Origin: Gammaproteobacteria bacterium
GTDB lineage: Bacteria; Pseudomonadota; Gammaproteobacteria; GRL18
NCBI GenBank assembly: GCA_030632625.1
Contig: DAOVUK010000206.1
Coordinates: 1 to 6,284, forward strand
Direction of reading: 5' to 3'
DNA length: 6,284 nt
Part shown: positions 1-6,016 of the stretch, one piece after another
Layout of the letters: each line of letters opens with the position of its first letter
Numbering within the stretch: position 1 is the first letter of the stretch
Program-made: the position numbers and the translations under genes
Notes under the pieces: model-generated
The model's database searches: none
What the model was told of the DNA's origin: nothing
What the model saw: only the letters and a program-made list of their open reading frames with translations

Positions 1-1134
1 CGTTCTACAAGACCCGGATATAATTATCGTTATAGTCAGTATCCGGAACATTTAACTCTGGCCTATAAGTCCTATGCCGCGTATGTACTGTCAACTTTAC
101 GACAGGCACCACTGGGTACCATGAGAACACTTTATGATTATCATAGCAAAGATGCCCGTTCAGGCTTACCCTTAATGCATCTTGGCATTGCTTTGAGTCA
201 TCAGGGGGATCGCAGGCGTGGTGCTGAGGCGATTGCAGAATCATTGTCAATCGAACGTGAAGCAAATAGCTATCTGGGCGATTATGGCAGTGCTCTGAGA
301 GATATTAGTCTGATGCTGGAAGTTTTGGTTCATTTTCAGCCTTCCCATAAGGGTATTGATCAATTACTGATTAAGTTACAGGATGAATTAACAAAACGTC
401 AATGGTTAAGTACCCAGGAGCGTAATGCTTTATTTATGACCGGTGTTGCACTGAAGAAAAATGGCCAGAAACAATGGCAGGCATTGATATTAACCGCACT
501 GGAAGAAAAGAAAATCATTCATGAAGGTGATTTTAAACAAAAAATGACCCAGGCTGTTCTTGCCGGCGATAGTCATGGTATTGAACTAAAGTCCTTAAGC
601 AGTGAGCGGCTCTATGCTGAATTAGAAGTCAGCGGCTATGCCAAAGAAGCGCCTGAAGCTGATTTCAGCCATTTTAATATTACTCGTACCTATTACAATA
701 CCAAAGGTGAAGTTATTTTGCCGGAACAGGTTGCAGTGGGTGAATTAATGATTGTTGAACTGTCACTGCAGGCAAAAAATCGCATCCAGGATGCTCTGGT
801 GGTGGATTTATTGCCCGCCGGGTTTGAAATTGAAAATCAGAATCTTGAGCATAGTATTAAACTAGACACTTACAGAATTGGTTCTGATGCTCTGATTGAT
901 AAGATGTCATCAAATGATATCAAGTACCAGGCATGGCGTGATGATCGTTATGTCGCTGCCATCGATATAAAAAGCTATGGCACACAACGATTATATTATC
1001 TGCTGCGTGCAGTGACACCCGGTAAATATCAGGTGCCGCCGCCTTATGCCGAAGATATGTATCGTCCTTATATCCGTGCGATTGGCCATACTCCCGAGCC
1101 GCAAACTATTTTAAATAGAAATTATGAGATGTGA
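1..1134 (+). CDS. yfhM: Bacterial alpha-2-macroglobulin (YfhM-like), C-terminal part
   Basis: The frame is open from the first base, so this is the last 377 codons of a gene that starts before the window. The internal ATG at 121 is not the start. The family is large (E. coli YfhM has about 1650 residues). These lipoproteins of the periplasm trap proteases through a bait region and often a thioester, and are thought to shield the cell when the envelope is breached. Recognised here, in residues counted from position 1: the helical end of the thioester domain with YLGDYGSALRD (about 91-101) and STQERNALF (about 137-145), then the receptor-binding-like C-terminal beta domains with DLLPAGFEIEN (about 269-279), RDDRYVAA (about 313-320), VTPGKYQVPPP (about 338-348) and EDMYRP (about 351-356). 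The lipobox, bait region and any CxEQ thioester lie upstream and cannot be judged. pbpC follows after 45 bases on the same strand, the usual arrangement, so the two are probably cotranscribed. Family assignment is secure; the protease-trap role is inferred from the family. Confidence 0.9.
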   Translation, partial: RSTRPGYNYRYSQYPEHLTLAYKSYAAYVLSTLRQAPLGTMRTLYDYHSKDARSGLPLMHLGIALSHQGDRRRGAEAIAESLSIEREANSYLGDYGSALRDISLMLEVLVHFQPSHKGIDQLLIKLQDELTKRQWLSTQERNALFMTGVALKKNGQKQWQALILTALEEKKIIHEGDFKQKMTQAVLAGDSHGIELKSLSSERLYAELEVSGYAKEAPEADFSHFNITRTYYNTKGEVILPEQVAVGELMIVELSLQAKNRIQDALVVDLLPAGFEIENQNLEHSIKLDTYRIGSDALIDKMSSNDIKYQAWRDDRYVAAIDIKSYGTQRLYYLLRAVTPGKYQVPPPYAEDMYRPYIRAIGHTPEPQTILNRNYEM

Positions 1135-1179
1135 TATTGTTGGCTGTATGTTTTTATTAATAACTATGAACTCACTCTT

Positions 1180-3375
1180 ATGAAAAAAGTATTATTAACA
1201 GGTAGCTTCGCCTTTCAGTTTTTTCTGATTGTTTTTATCATATTTATAATACTTGATCAGGCTGTACCTTTACCGCTGCCGTTTGCACAAAACGACTCTG
1301 ATCAGTTTGCAAAAGTGATTGTGGCACAGGATGGTACACCCGTGAGAGCATTTGCTGATAAGCAGGGTGTGTGGCGTTATCCGGTGAGCATGAAGGATGT
1401 TTCACCAAGATACATTGATACTTTACTGGCTTATGAAGACCGCTGGTTCTGGCTGCATCCGGGTGTGAATCCATTATCGATGCTCAGGGCAGCAGGGCAG
1501 AATTTTATTAATGGCCGAATTATTTCAGGTGGCTCAACGCTCACCATGCAGGTGGCTCGAATTATTGACCCTCACAGCCGAACCATTGCTGGAAAACTGA
1601 AACAAGTCTTTCGGGCTTTGCAGCTGGAGTGGCACTATAGCAAAGCAGAAATACTCACAATGTATTTAAATTCAGCACCATTTGGGGGGCCAATAGAAGG
1701 TGTACAAGCTGCAAGTTTTGCTTATTTAAGCAAGAGTGCTAAAGAATTAAGTCTGGCGGAAGCAGCTCTATTAAGTGTCTTGCCACAATCGCCAACCCGG
1801 TTTAGACCGGATCGTCACCCGCAGCGAGCCACTAAGGCGAGAAATAAGGTGCTGGATCGTTTACACAGTTTTGGTTATATCAATAAAGAAGAAGTTGAGG
1901 ATGCCAAGCTGGAAATTGTCGTACCTCAATTAAATGCCAGTCCCATGCTGGCGCCCATATTAGCTCGTCGGCTCAAACATAAAGTACAACAGGATAAACC
2001 TCTGAAAACTACAATTGATGTAAGTCTTCAGGCGAATTTAGAATCATTAGTAAAAGACTATTCTCAGCAGTTATCGAAAAAAAGTTCAGCAGCAGTCCTG
2101 GTAGTCAATCATCACACTATGGAAGTGAAAGCTTATGTTGCATCGGCTGATTTTCATGACCAGCAACGTTATGGACAGGTTGATATGATTCGTGCCATAC
2201 GTTCACCGGGTTCAACATTAAAACCTTTTCTATATGCCATGGCGCTGGATCAGGGATTGATCAGTTCGCATTCAATGTTAATAGACAAAGCGATTAATAT
2301 TTCAGGTTATAAGCCGGAAAATTTTAATCGGACTTTTTCAGGTATGGTCAGTATGAGTGAGGCATTACAGCGTTCTTTAAATGTTCCTGCTGTTCAGGTT
2401 TTGCAATTTCTGGGACCCGGTTACTTCCATGCAAAATTAGAAAACGCTGGTTTACGTTTAAGAATGCCAGTGGGTAGTCATCCTAATTTATCGATGATCC
2501 TGGGTGGGGCAGGAACTCGTTTAGAAGAGCTGGTTTCAGCTTATAGTGCATTTTCACGGGGCGGCAAAGCCGGGCAGCTTATATTCACCAGAGATAGCAC
2601 AACAGCAAATGTCAAAATAAATGAAACTTATCTTATGTCACCCGGAGCTGCCTGGATTATTCATGACATTTTATCTAAAATTCCTTATAGGAACAGGCTT
2701 TCAGCAATGATAAATCAAAATTCTATGCATAATAATTCTTTACTGGCCTGGAAAACAGGCACCAGCTATGGCTTTCGTGATGCCTGGGCGATTGGTATGA
2801 CGGCAGATTACACCATTGGTATCTGGACGGGGCGTCCGGATGGAACACCGGTTCCCGGTCATTATGGTGCGCAAACTGCCGTGCCGCTATTAAAATCCGT
2901 GAGTCAGAACTTATCAGTGTCAGCAGATTTTAAGCTATCAGAAAGCAAACGTATTTCACGTCCAACATCGGTGACTCAACAATCAATCTGTTGGCCCAGT
3001 GGCGAACTCGCACAACAGACTGATCCAGCTCTCTGTAAAAAAACACAATTATCATGGATTCTGGATGATACAATTCCTCCTGTTCTGGCTGCAAAGCCAG
3101 ATCTTCAAACAATTTTCGATGAGCTGAAAATTACCTCAATAGCCAATGGCAGTCATATAAAAAAACCACAGGGCATTAATAATGATTTAACGATTAATCT
3201 GCAAGCTCAAGGTGGAGCAGGAGAACTCTATTGGTTTGTAAATGGTAAAGCAGTTAATACTCTAGCCACTCGTGCAGTGCTGAGTTATACCTTTGAAAAA
3301 GGTGGTGAATATCAAATCAATGCAATTGATCGAGTAGGGCAGAGTCACCAGGTCACACTTTTTGTAAATATGTAA
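1180..3375 (+). CDS. pbpC: Penicillin-binding protein 1C, bifunctional murein synthase
   Basis: 731 residues, close to the usual size for the family. An N-terminal signal anchor (about residues 4-25) holds it in the inner membrane with the rest in the periplasm. The glycosyltransferase-51 domain (about 60-230) shows AYEDRWFWLHPGVNP with the expected catalytic Glu86, the motif GGSTLTMQ (117-124) and SKAEILTMYLN. The transpeptidase domain (about 300-570) shows the three penicillin-binding motifs: SxxK with nucleophile Ser345 in SPGSTLKP, SxN at Ser399-Asn401, and KTG at 525-527. The C-terminal part (about 650-731, containing GELYWFVNGK) matches the BiPBP_C beta domain typical of PBP1C. All key residues are present, so the enzyme should polymerise glycan strands and bind beta-lactams; transpeptidase activity of PBP1C proteins is often weak. 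ATG 1180 gives a normal signal anchor but has no good Shine-Dalgarno sequence, suggesting coupling to upstream translation. It is paired with the macroglobulin gene and no obvious terminator follows the stop. Confidence 0.96.
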   Translation: MKKVLLTGSFAFQFFLIVFIIFIILDQAVPLPLPFAQNDSDQFAKVIVAQDGTPVRAFADKQGVWRYPVSMKDVSPRYIDTLLAYEDRWFWLHPGVNPLSMLRAAGQNFINGRIISGGSTLTMQVARIIDPHSRTIAGKLKQVFRALQLEWHYSKAEILTMYLNSAPFGGPIEGVQAASFAYLSKSAKELSLAEAALLSVLPQSPTRFRPDRHPQRATKARNKVLDRLHSFGYINKEEVEDAKLEIVVPQLNASPMLAPILARRLKHKVQQDKPLKTTIDVSLQANLESLVKDYSQQLSKKSSAAVLVVNHHTMEVKAYVASADFHDQQRYGQVDMIRAIRSPGSTLKPFLYAMALDQGLISSHSMLIDKAINISGYKPENFNRTFSGMVSMSEALQRSLNVPAVQVLQFLGPGYFHAKLENAGLRLRMPVGSHPNLSMILGGAGTRLEELVSAYSAFSRGGKAGQLIFTRDSTTANVKINETYLMSPGAAWIIHDILSKIPYRNRLSAMINQNSMHNNSLLAWKTGTSYGFRDAWAIGMTADYTIGIWTGRPDGTPVPGHYGAQTAVPLLKSVSQNLSVSADFKLSESKRISRPTSVTQQSICWPSGELAQQTDPALCKKTQLSWILDDTIPPVLAAKPDLQTIFDELKITSIANGSHIKKPQGINNDLTINLQAQGGAGELYWFVNGKAVNTLATRAVLSYTFEKGGEYQINAIDRVGQSHQVTLFVNM

Positions 3376-3504
3376 AAGTACTTTTAACAAACAATTCTAT
3401 CTGTATTAACACCTATTAAGTGTATTGACTCAAACTTGAACTGACAACTTTTCTAAAAAATTATGATATAGCCTTCCTTACAAACCCTTTATCTCAAAAC
3501 ATCC

Positions 3505-3577
3505 CTGAGCAACAATTTTAATTAGGTATAAAGCTCAGTCAAAATCGCTGGATTTTGTACTTAGCACTAATTGACTG
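3505..3577. repeat. Overlapping inverted repeats (CTGAGC and CAGTCAA pairs)
   Basis: CTGAGC (3505-3510) is complementary to GCTCAG (3533-3538), and CAGTCAA (3536-3542) to TTGACTG (3571-3577). The two pairings share 3536-3538 and so compete. Inside the second pair, AAAATC (3541-3546) and GATTTT (3551-3556) form a small hairpin with loop GCTG. The 10-mer CTCAGTCAAA at 3534-3543 recurs at 4654-4663 within another inverted-repeat cluster. It could be part of the pbpC 3' untranslated region, a weak terminator or a relic of a dispersed repeat. The pairing is directly visible; any function is unknown. Confidence 0.45.
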
Positions 3578-3699
3578 ATTTTATTCTGAATATCATCCAG
3601 AGAAAAAAGCGGCTATTTAAAAAGTCGAATAAATCACCATTGAGCTGTAAAAATTAATCGCCAGATTGATAACAGGCTGGTAGTTGATCAGTCTGCAAT

Positions 3700-3745
3700 G
3701 TGGTGTAAGCAGACCTTCGGTCAATGCAGGATTCGCCACCTTTTT
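3700..3745 (+). terminator. Possible structured terminator or end of a small RNA
   Basis: On the plus strand GTGGTG (3700-3705) pairs with CGCCAC (3734-3739), using one G-U pair. Inside, GCA (3709-3711) can pair with TGC (3725-3727), and GACC-TTC-GGTC (3712-3722) makes a tight hairpin. C and TTTTT (3741-3745) follow directly, as in an intrinsic terminator. The internal loop is large and the site is 325 bases after pbpC, so it is not a clean pbpC terminator; it could end an unannotated small RNA. A 32-codon minus-strand ORF covers the same bases and offers another explanation for the composition. Confidence 0.25.
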
Positions 3746-3945
3746 CTGCCATTCGAGAGTAGATATCATTTACAAACGTTTTTCCATAAAGCGGAAATTT
3801 AAAAAAATTCAATAATAAAAGTTAGAAGGTTTTCTAATTATGCAGCCATCGAACCATATCCACTGTTCCAGTACTGCAAGCTGATAGTATGATGTGAATC
3901 TTTGTTAAATTACCAGTACTCATTACTTACCGTATAGTAACTGTT

Positions 3946-3991
3946 AGCTTTTACATCACTGATACCTGTTGTTATCAATGATGTAAAAGCT
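3946..3991. repeat. Long near-perfect palindrome (18-bp arms, 10-base loop)
   Basis: The left arm AGCTTTTACATCACTGAT (3946-3963) is the reverse complement of the right arm ATCAATGATGTAAAAGCT (3974-3991) at 17 of 18 positions; the loop is ACCTGTTGTT. This is far beyond chance. It is not a normal terminator: T-runs are in the left arm and A-runs in the right, the reverse of the A-stem-T pattern, and no T-tract follows on either strand. It lies 94 bases beyond the stop of the minus-strand gene ending at 4085 and just before a small plus-strand ORF at 4011. Candidate roles are an operator, an RNA-stabilising hairpin, or a small palindromic mobile repeat. No target duplication is visible at its edges. 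Confidence 0.85.
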
Positions 3992-4010
3992 TATTGCCAT
4001 GAGGTTTAAA

Positions 4011-4088
4011 ATGATAATTTCTATTATAGCTGTAAAAGAAAATAGATCGTTTAAAAAAGCTCTTGTTCAAGTTCTGTGTCGCAATTAG
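4011..4088 (+). CDS. Possible 25-residue small ORF, DHFR-like N-terminus
   Basis: ATG 4011 has a reasonable Shine-Dalgarno GAGG (4001-4004) six bases upstream; an in-frame ATG at 3999 would add MRFK but lacks one. The peptide begins MIISIIAVKENR. This resembles the first beta strand of dihydrofolate reductase, where FolA proteins commonly begin with M-I-S-x-I-A and have ENR a few residues later. After residue 12 the resemblance ends and a stop follows at codon 26, so the nucleotide-binding and MPW regions are absent. It may be a folA 5' remnant, an independent small protein or chance. It overlaps by three bases, tail to tail, the end of the minus-strand gene at 4085, and the strong palindrome at 3946-3991 lies just upstream. 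Low confidence that it is expressed. Confidence 0.22.
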   Translation: MIISIIAVKENRSFKKALVQVLCRN

Positions 4089-4354
4089 TTGATTTGATTT
4101 ATTGAAGAACTACTCGACTTTTCATTGAAACTTTTGAGCCAGTGTAATGTAAACAGTGTTACTAAAAACATTTCATAGATTGCTGCTAAAAAGAACACAC
4201 TCACCGATGACCATATCGCAACTTCGGTGGAGATCAAGTCAATGAAATAGAATAGGAAAATGAGTGTCAACATGACTATCGAGCCGATTAGGGAGACACA
4301 TAGCATGTAGCAATTGAAGGGGGGTTTACTGTTTTTTGTAGTAGTATTTTGCAT
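4085..4354 (-). CDS. Small membrane protein with two predicted helices
   Basis: 89 residues, not recognised as a known family. The first 16 residues are polar. Two long hydrophobic segments follow at about 17-41 (CVSLIGSIVMLTLIFLF within it) and 46-72 (SVFFLAAIYEMFLVTLFTL within it). The short loop between them contains Asp39 and Glu44. The tail is polar with a run of serines (about 80-84). Both ends are probably on the same side of the inner membrane. A weak ribosome site is present on the minus strand: GAAG and AGG lie within about 14 bases of ATG 4354, the AGG only three bases from the start. No clear sigma-70 promoter is seen upstream. It stands alone, convergent with the pbpC operon, with about 640 bases of spacer before it. 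The clean hydrophobic pattern over 89 codons supports a real gene; the function is unknown. Confidence 0.5.
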   Translation of the reverse strand: MQNTTTKNSKPPFNCYMLCVSLIGSIVMLTLIFLFYFIDLISTEVAIWSSVSVFFLAAIYEMFLVTLFTLHWLKSFNEKSSSSSINQIN

Positions 4355-4655
4355 TTGCCTAACTTCTTTTTTGGTGAATTAAGCAGGAAACGTATGCCAC
4401 AATTAATCAATTAGTGCAAATTTCTGGTAATCCACATCAGTGAAAAAAAAGATCAAAGCCATTTTTTAATATATTTTATTTTTGATTGCTTGAACCTAAC
4501 AATAAAATAACATGGCAATTAAAACAATCAGATGAAACCATACAAATACTAAGGTATATATCTAGTTTTGAGTCATTAAATACTCTACTAAATTAGTAAA
4601 CATCCTAAAACATACGATTTAATCTGCTGATACTCTGTAGATATGTTGTGCAACT

Positions 4656-4745
4656 CAGTCAAACACTGCTCGATGACTTTCACTTGAAGAGACTTTCAGG
4701 TGGCCGTGCTTGACTGTCTGCTATGAGCATAAATCGGACAGTCAA
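4656..4745. repeat. CAGTCAA/TTGACTG inverted-repeat cluster
   Basis: CAGTCAAACAC (4656-4666) matches the reverse complement of GTGCTTGACTG (4706-4716) at 10 of 11 positions. Between them CACTTGAA (4681-4688) pairs with TTCAGGTG (4695-4702). The right arm overlaps TTGACTGTC (4710-4718), which is perfectly complementary to GACAGTCAA (4737-4745). That second stem encloses TGCT-ATG-AGCA (4719-4729). Pairings one and two exclude each other. The core around GTCTGCTATGAGC and CGGACA resembles, from memory, a short palindromic motif scattered between genes in many Gammaproteobacteria; I could not check this. No T-tract follows, so it is not a simple attenuator. Confidence 0.6.
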
Positions 4746-4800
4746 AAGCGTTGTCTCCTTAATAAGCACCTAACGATAATATTTTGATCATATGAAATTA

Positions 4801-4874
4801 CCGCTAACTGGAAATTTGAGAATCATTCTTATTTGATAAGAATGGCTGATTCAGGTCATAAGACTGATTAGCGG
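4801..4874. repeat. Compound palindrome with inner 9-bp hairpin
   Basis: The outer arms CCGCTAA (4801-4807) and TTAGCGG (4868-4874) are perfectly complementary. Inside, CATTCTTAT (4824-4832) and ATAAGAATG (4836-4844) form a perfect 9-bp hairpin with loop TTG; alternatively GAATC (4820-4824) pairs with GATTC (4848-4852) to extend the stem with a bulge. It lies downstream of the barrel gene on the minus strand. It could be an RNA structure in that transcript's tail, a protein-binding palindrome or part of a small repeat element. Confidence 0.5.
4817..4831. promoter_or_regulatory. Weak Fur-box-like match
   Basis: TGAGAATCATTCTTA agrees with the 7-1-7 Fur motif TGATAAT-N-ATTATCA at 12 of 15 positions, counting the free centre. 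No start codon of a convincing gene lies close by: the nearest minus-strand start is at 4354, more than 450 bases away. The match also sits inside a hairpin that explains part of its symmetry. Treat as a weak candidate only. Confidence 0.15.
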
Positions 4875-4925
4875 ATAAAATTCTTGATTTTTAAACCGTT
4901 TGATAAAACTATTTAAAATTAATGA

Positions 4926-4952
4926 GGCAGGTTAGGCTAGTTTCTACCCGCC
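4926..4952 (-). terminator. GC-rich hairpin downstream of the barrel gene
   Basis: On the minus strand GGCGGGTAG, an eight-base loop and CTAACCTGCC form a stem with one mismatch and one bulge. It begins 46 bases after the stop of the minus-strand gene at 4999. It is the most GC-rich spot in an AT-rich spacer. The following minus-strand sequence is TCATTAATTTT rather than a solid T-run, so termination would be imperfect; it may instead protect the mRNA 3' end. Confidence 0.35.
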
Positions 4953-4998
4953 CCAGGAGTTTGTTGTAATTGACAGTTTTTTGTCCTAAAAAGTGAAA

Positions 4999-5580
4999 TT
5001 AGAAATTGTAACCAACTTTGAAAGTAGTTAGTAAGTTATCCATATCTTCATCTTTTTCATAGCCAATCGTTTTACTTTCAGTCCATTGATAACGTGAGCC
5101 AAAGCTTGCGTATAATGAATCTTTTCGATATTCAATAGCAAATCCTGCTTGACCTGCCCATAAATCTGAATCTTTACCATGTTTGCTATCAGTCCAGATA
5201 TATCCTAAACCAGGACCTACCCCAAATCTCATGTTGTCAGAGACATTCCAGAAATAGTGTGGATTTATTTCTAAAGTTGTTAACTCAAGATCATTGTTAT
5301 CATAAAAATTTAAGTTAATCTGCTGTAAAACAACATCATCACCTGGTATTGTAAACACTGGGCAATTAAAAGCTAACTGAAGACCATAAGTCATTCCCCC
5401 TCCCGCCACACTATTGCCGATATCCATATAACCTACTGTAGCAGAAAGTGCTGCTTCAGCTTCCCAGGAGTCATCATTGAAAGCAGGGAAAAATTCCCAT
5501 TCATCACTAGCAGATACTATGCTGCTAGATAATAATAGAGAAAGTGATATTAGCTTAAAAGTTTTGTTTATTTTTTTCAT
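4999..5580 (-). CDS. Outer-membrane beta-barrel protein, secreted
   Basis: 193 residues with a classical signal peptide: positively charged start, hydrophobic core LISLSLLLSSSI and a likely signal peptidase I site after IVSA (Ala24). The mature part of about 169 residues alternates polar and nonpolar residues in strands separated by Gly, Asn and Asp turns, for example ATVGYMDIG, YGLQLAF, LTTLEINPHYFW, MRFGVGPGLGYIWT, WAGQAGFAIEYR, LYASFGSRYQW and LLTTFKVGYNF. It ends in a C-terminal phenylalanine preceded by an aromatic-rich strand, the usual signal for BAM-mediated insertion. The size suits an eight-stranded barrel similar in build to OmpW, OmpX or opacity proteins, but I cannot name a family. 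The acidic segment after the signal peptide (residues 26-42) and one cysteine (Cys73) are notable. ATG 5580 has only a weak GAG ribosome site five bases upstream. A plausible promoter lies directly upstream, so it is probably transcribed alone. Function unknown. Confidence 0.82.
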   Translation of the reverse strand: MKKINKTFKLISLSLLLSSSIVSASDEWEFFPAFNDDSWEAEAALSATVGYMDIGNSVAGGGMTYGLQLAFNCPVFTIPGDDVVLQQINLNFYDNNDLELTTLEINPHYFWNVSDNMRFGVGPGLGYIWTDSKHGKDSDLWAGQAGFAIEYRKDSLYASFGSRYQWTESKTIGYEKDEDMDNLLTTFKVGYNF

Positions 5581-5601
5581 AATTACTCATTATTATTCAA
5601 G

Positions 5602-5631
5602 GTTATAAAGGTTTCACATCAATTTTTCCAA
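5602..5631 (-). promoter_or_regulatory. Likely sigma-70 promoter of the barrel gene
   Basis: Read on the minus strand: a -35 box TTGGAA (5631-5626), an 18-base spacer, and a -10 box TATAAC (5607-5602). The -10 box ends 21 bases before ATG 5580, giving a short leader of about 15 bases. The boxes match consensus at four and five of six positions. The short leader fits the weak ribosome site. Assigned by eye only. Confidence 0.4.
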
Positions 5632-5732
5632 AATAATCCCTTTATAATTATTTTTGATTTGGATGATTGCAATTCTACCAAAATTTGTAAGGGATTGGGA
5701 TAGGGATTACCCTCATGATGGACTGTGAGAAA

Positions 5733-5870
5733 CTATATTTTCCGTAATCTAAACCAGTGGCCTTGTGGTGATTGAGAACGTTCGCTTTCATCAATTATTT
5801 CCAATAACATTGCATCTTCTAAATGATGGATTGGGGTCATCTTCTGCTGGATTAGAAAATCTTCTTTCAT
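5733..5870 (-). CDS. Hypothetical 45-residue protein or gene remnant
   Basis: Minus-strand ORF of 45 codons from ATG 5870 to a TAG at 5735-5733. The residues look protein-like rather than random: an acidic, leucine-rich helical stretch (HHLEDAMLLEIIDESERS) is followed by a basic aromatic tail (SPQGHWFRLRKI). No family is recognised. The ATG has only AAG immediately before it, which is too close to be a good ribosome site. The internal ATG at codon 21 has AGAAG five bases upstream and may be a better start, giving 25 residues. A stop codon precedes the ORF in frame 10 codons before the ATG. It lies upstream of the barrel gene on the same strand and within the inverted repeat 5694-6075. It may be a small gene or the tail of a decayed larger gene such as a transposase. 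Confidence 0.35.
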   Translation of the reverse strand: MKEDFLIQQKMTPIHHLEDAMLLEIIDESERSQSPQGHWFRLRKI

Positions 5871-6016
5871 CTTAATTTTAGTGATTGGGAATGGCCACTA
5901 TCCGGAATTGAAGTATTGAAATGGCAAACTCTTTAATGGCAAGAATAGCTCAAAAGCACCATATTGTCAGATTTAGTTACGTTCTAATTTTGATAGTGTC
6001 AGATCGAATATGAGTC

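Larger units (their letters stand above)
3376..3945. other. Gene-poor AT-rich spacer after pbpC
   Basis: I find no convincing gene in this stretch. It begins with AT-rich DNA lacking a classical terminator after pbpC. It contains two overlapping inverted-repeat pairs (3505-3577), a less AT-rich patch at about 3640-3760 that folds well and also carries a short minus-strand ORF, and then AT-rich DNA up to the palindrome at 3946. The less AT-rich patch stands out from its flanks and may be the remains of an older gene or element. Confidence 0.6.
4355..4998. other. Gene-poor spacer rich in inverted repeats
   Basis: No gene of normal size is visible on either strand. The left part (4355-4640) is plain AT-rich DNA with A and T runs and one short 13-base palindrome, TACTAA-A-TTAGTA (4586-4598). 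The right part (4656-4952) holds three consecutive foldable blocks, listed separately, at 4656-4745, 4801-4874 and 4926-4952. Two very short minus-strand ORFs (4680-4745 and 4588-4683) overlap the first block. Confidence 0.6.

Noticed and set aside
121..123. ATG as start of the first gene
   Set aside because: The frame is open and family-like from base 1, so this is an internal methionine.
5..265. 86-codon minus-strand ORF at the left edge
   Set aside because: It lies antisense within the macroglobulin gene, whose frame shows clear family motifs.
1244..1474. 76-codon minus-strand ORF
   Set aside because: It is antisense to the 5' part of pbpC, including the Glu86 region; no protein-like features.
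2930..3112. 60-codon minus-strand ORF
   Set aside because: It is antisense within pbpC and has no supporting signals.
3643..4037. Direct repeat AGCTGTAAAA at 3643-3652 and 4028-4037 as ends of an element
   Set aside because: A single AT-rich 10-mer pair with no extension beyond the word and no inverted or target-duplication structure.
4586..4598. Palindrome TACTAA-A-TTAGTA as an operator
   Set aside because: Six-base AT-rich arms are common in AT-rich DNA and no promoter or gene start is next to it.
5691..5707. G-quadruplex candidate GGGATTGGGATAGGGAT
   Set aside because: Only three G-triplets are present; a fourth is lacking nearby on this strand.
5756..5899. 7-bp inverted repeat AGTGGCC / GGCCACT
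   Set aside because: Short arms 130 bases apart, within or beside the small ORF; expected by chance.
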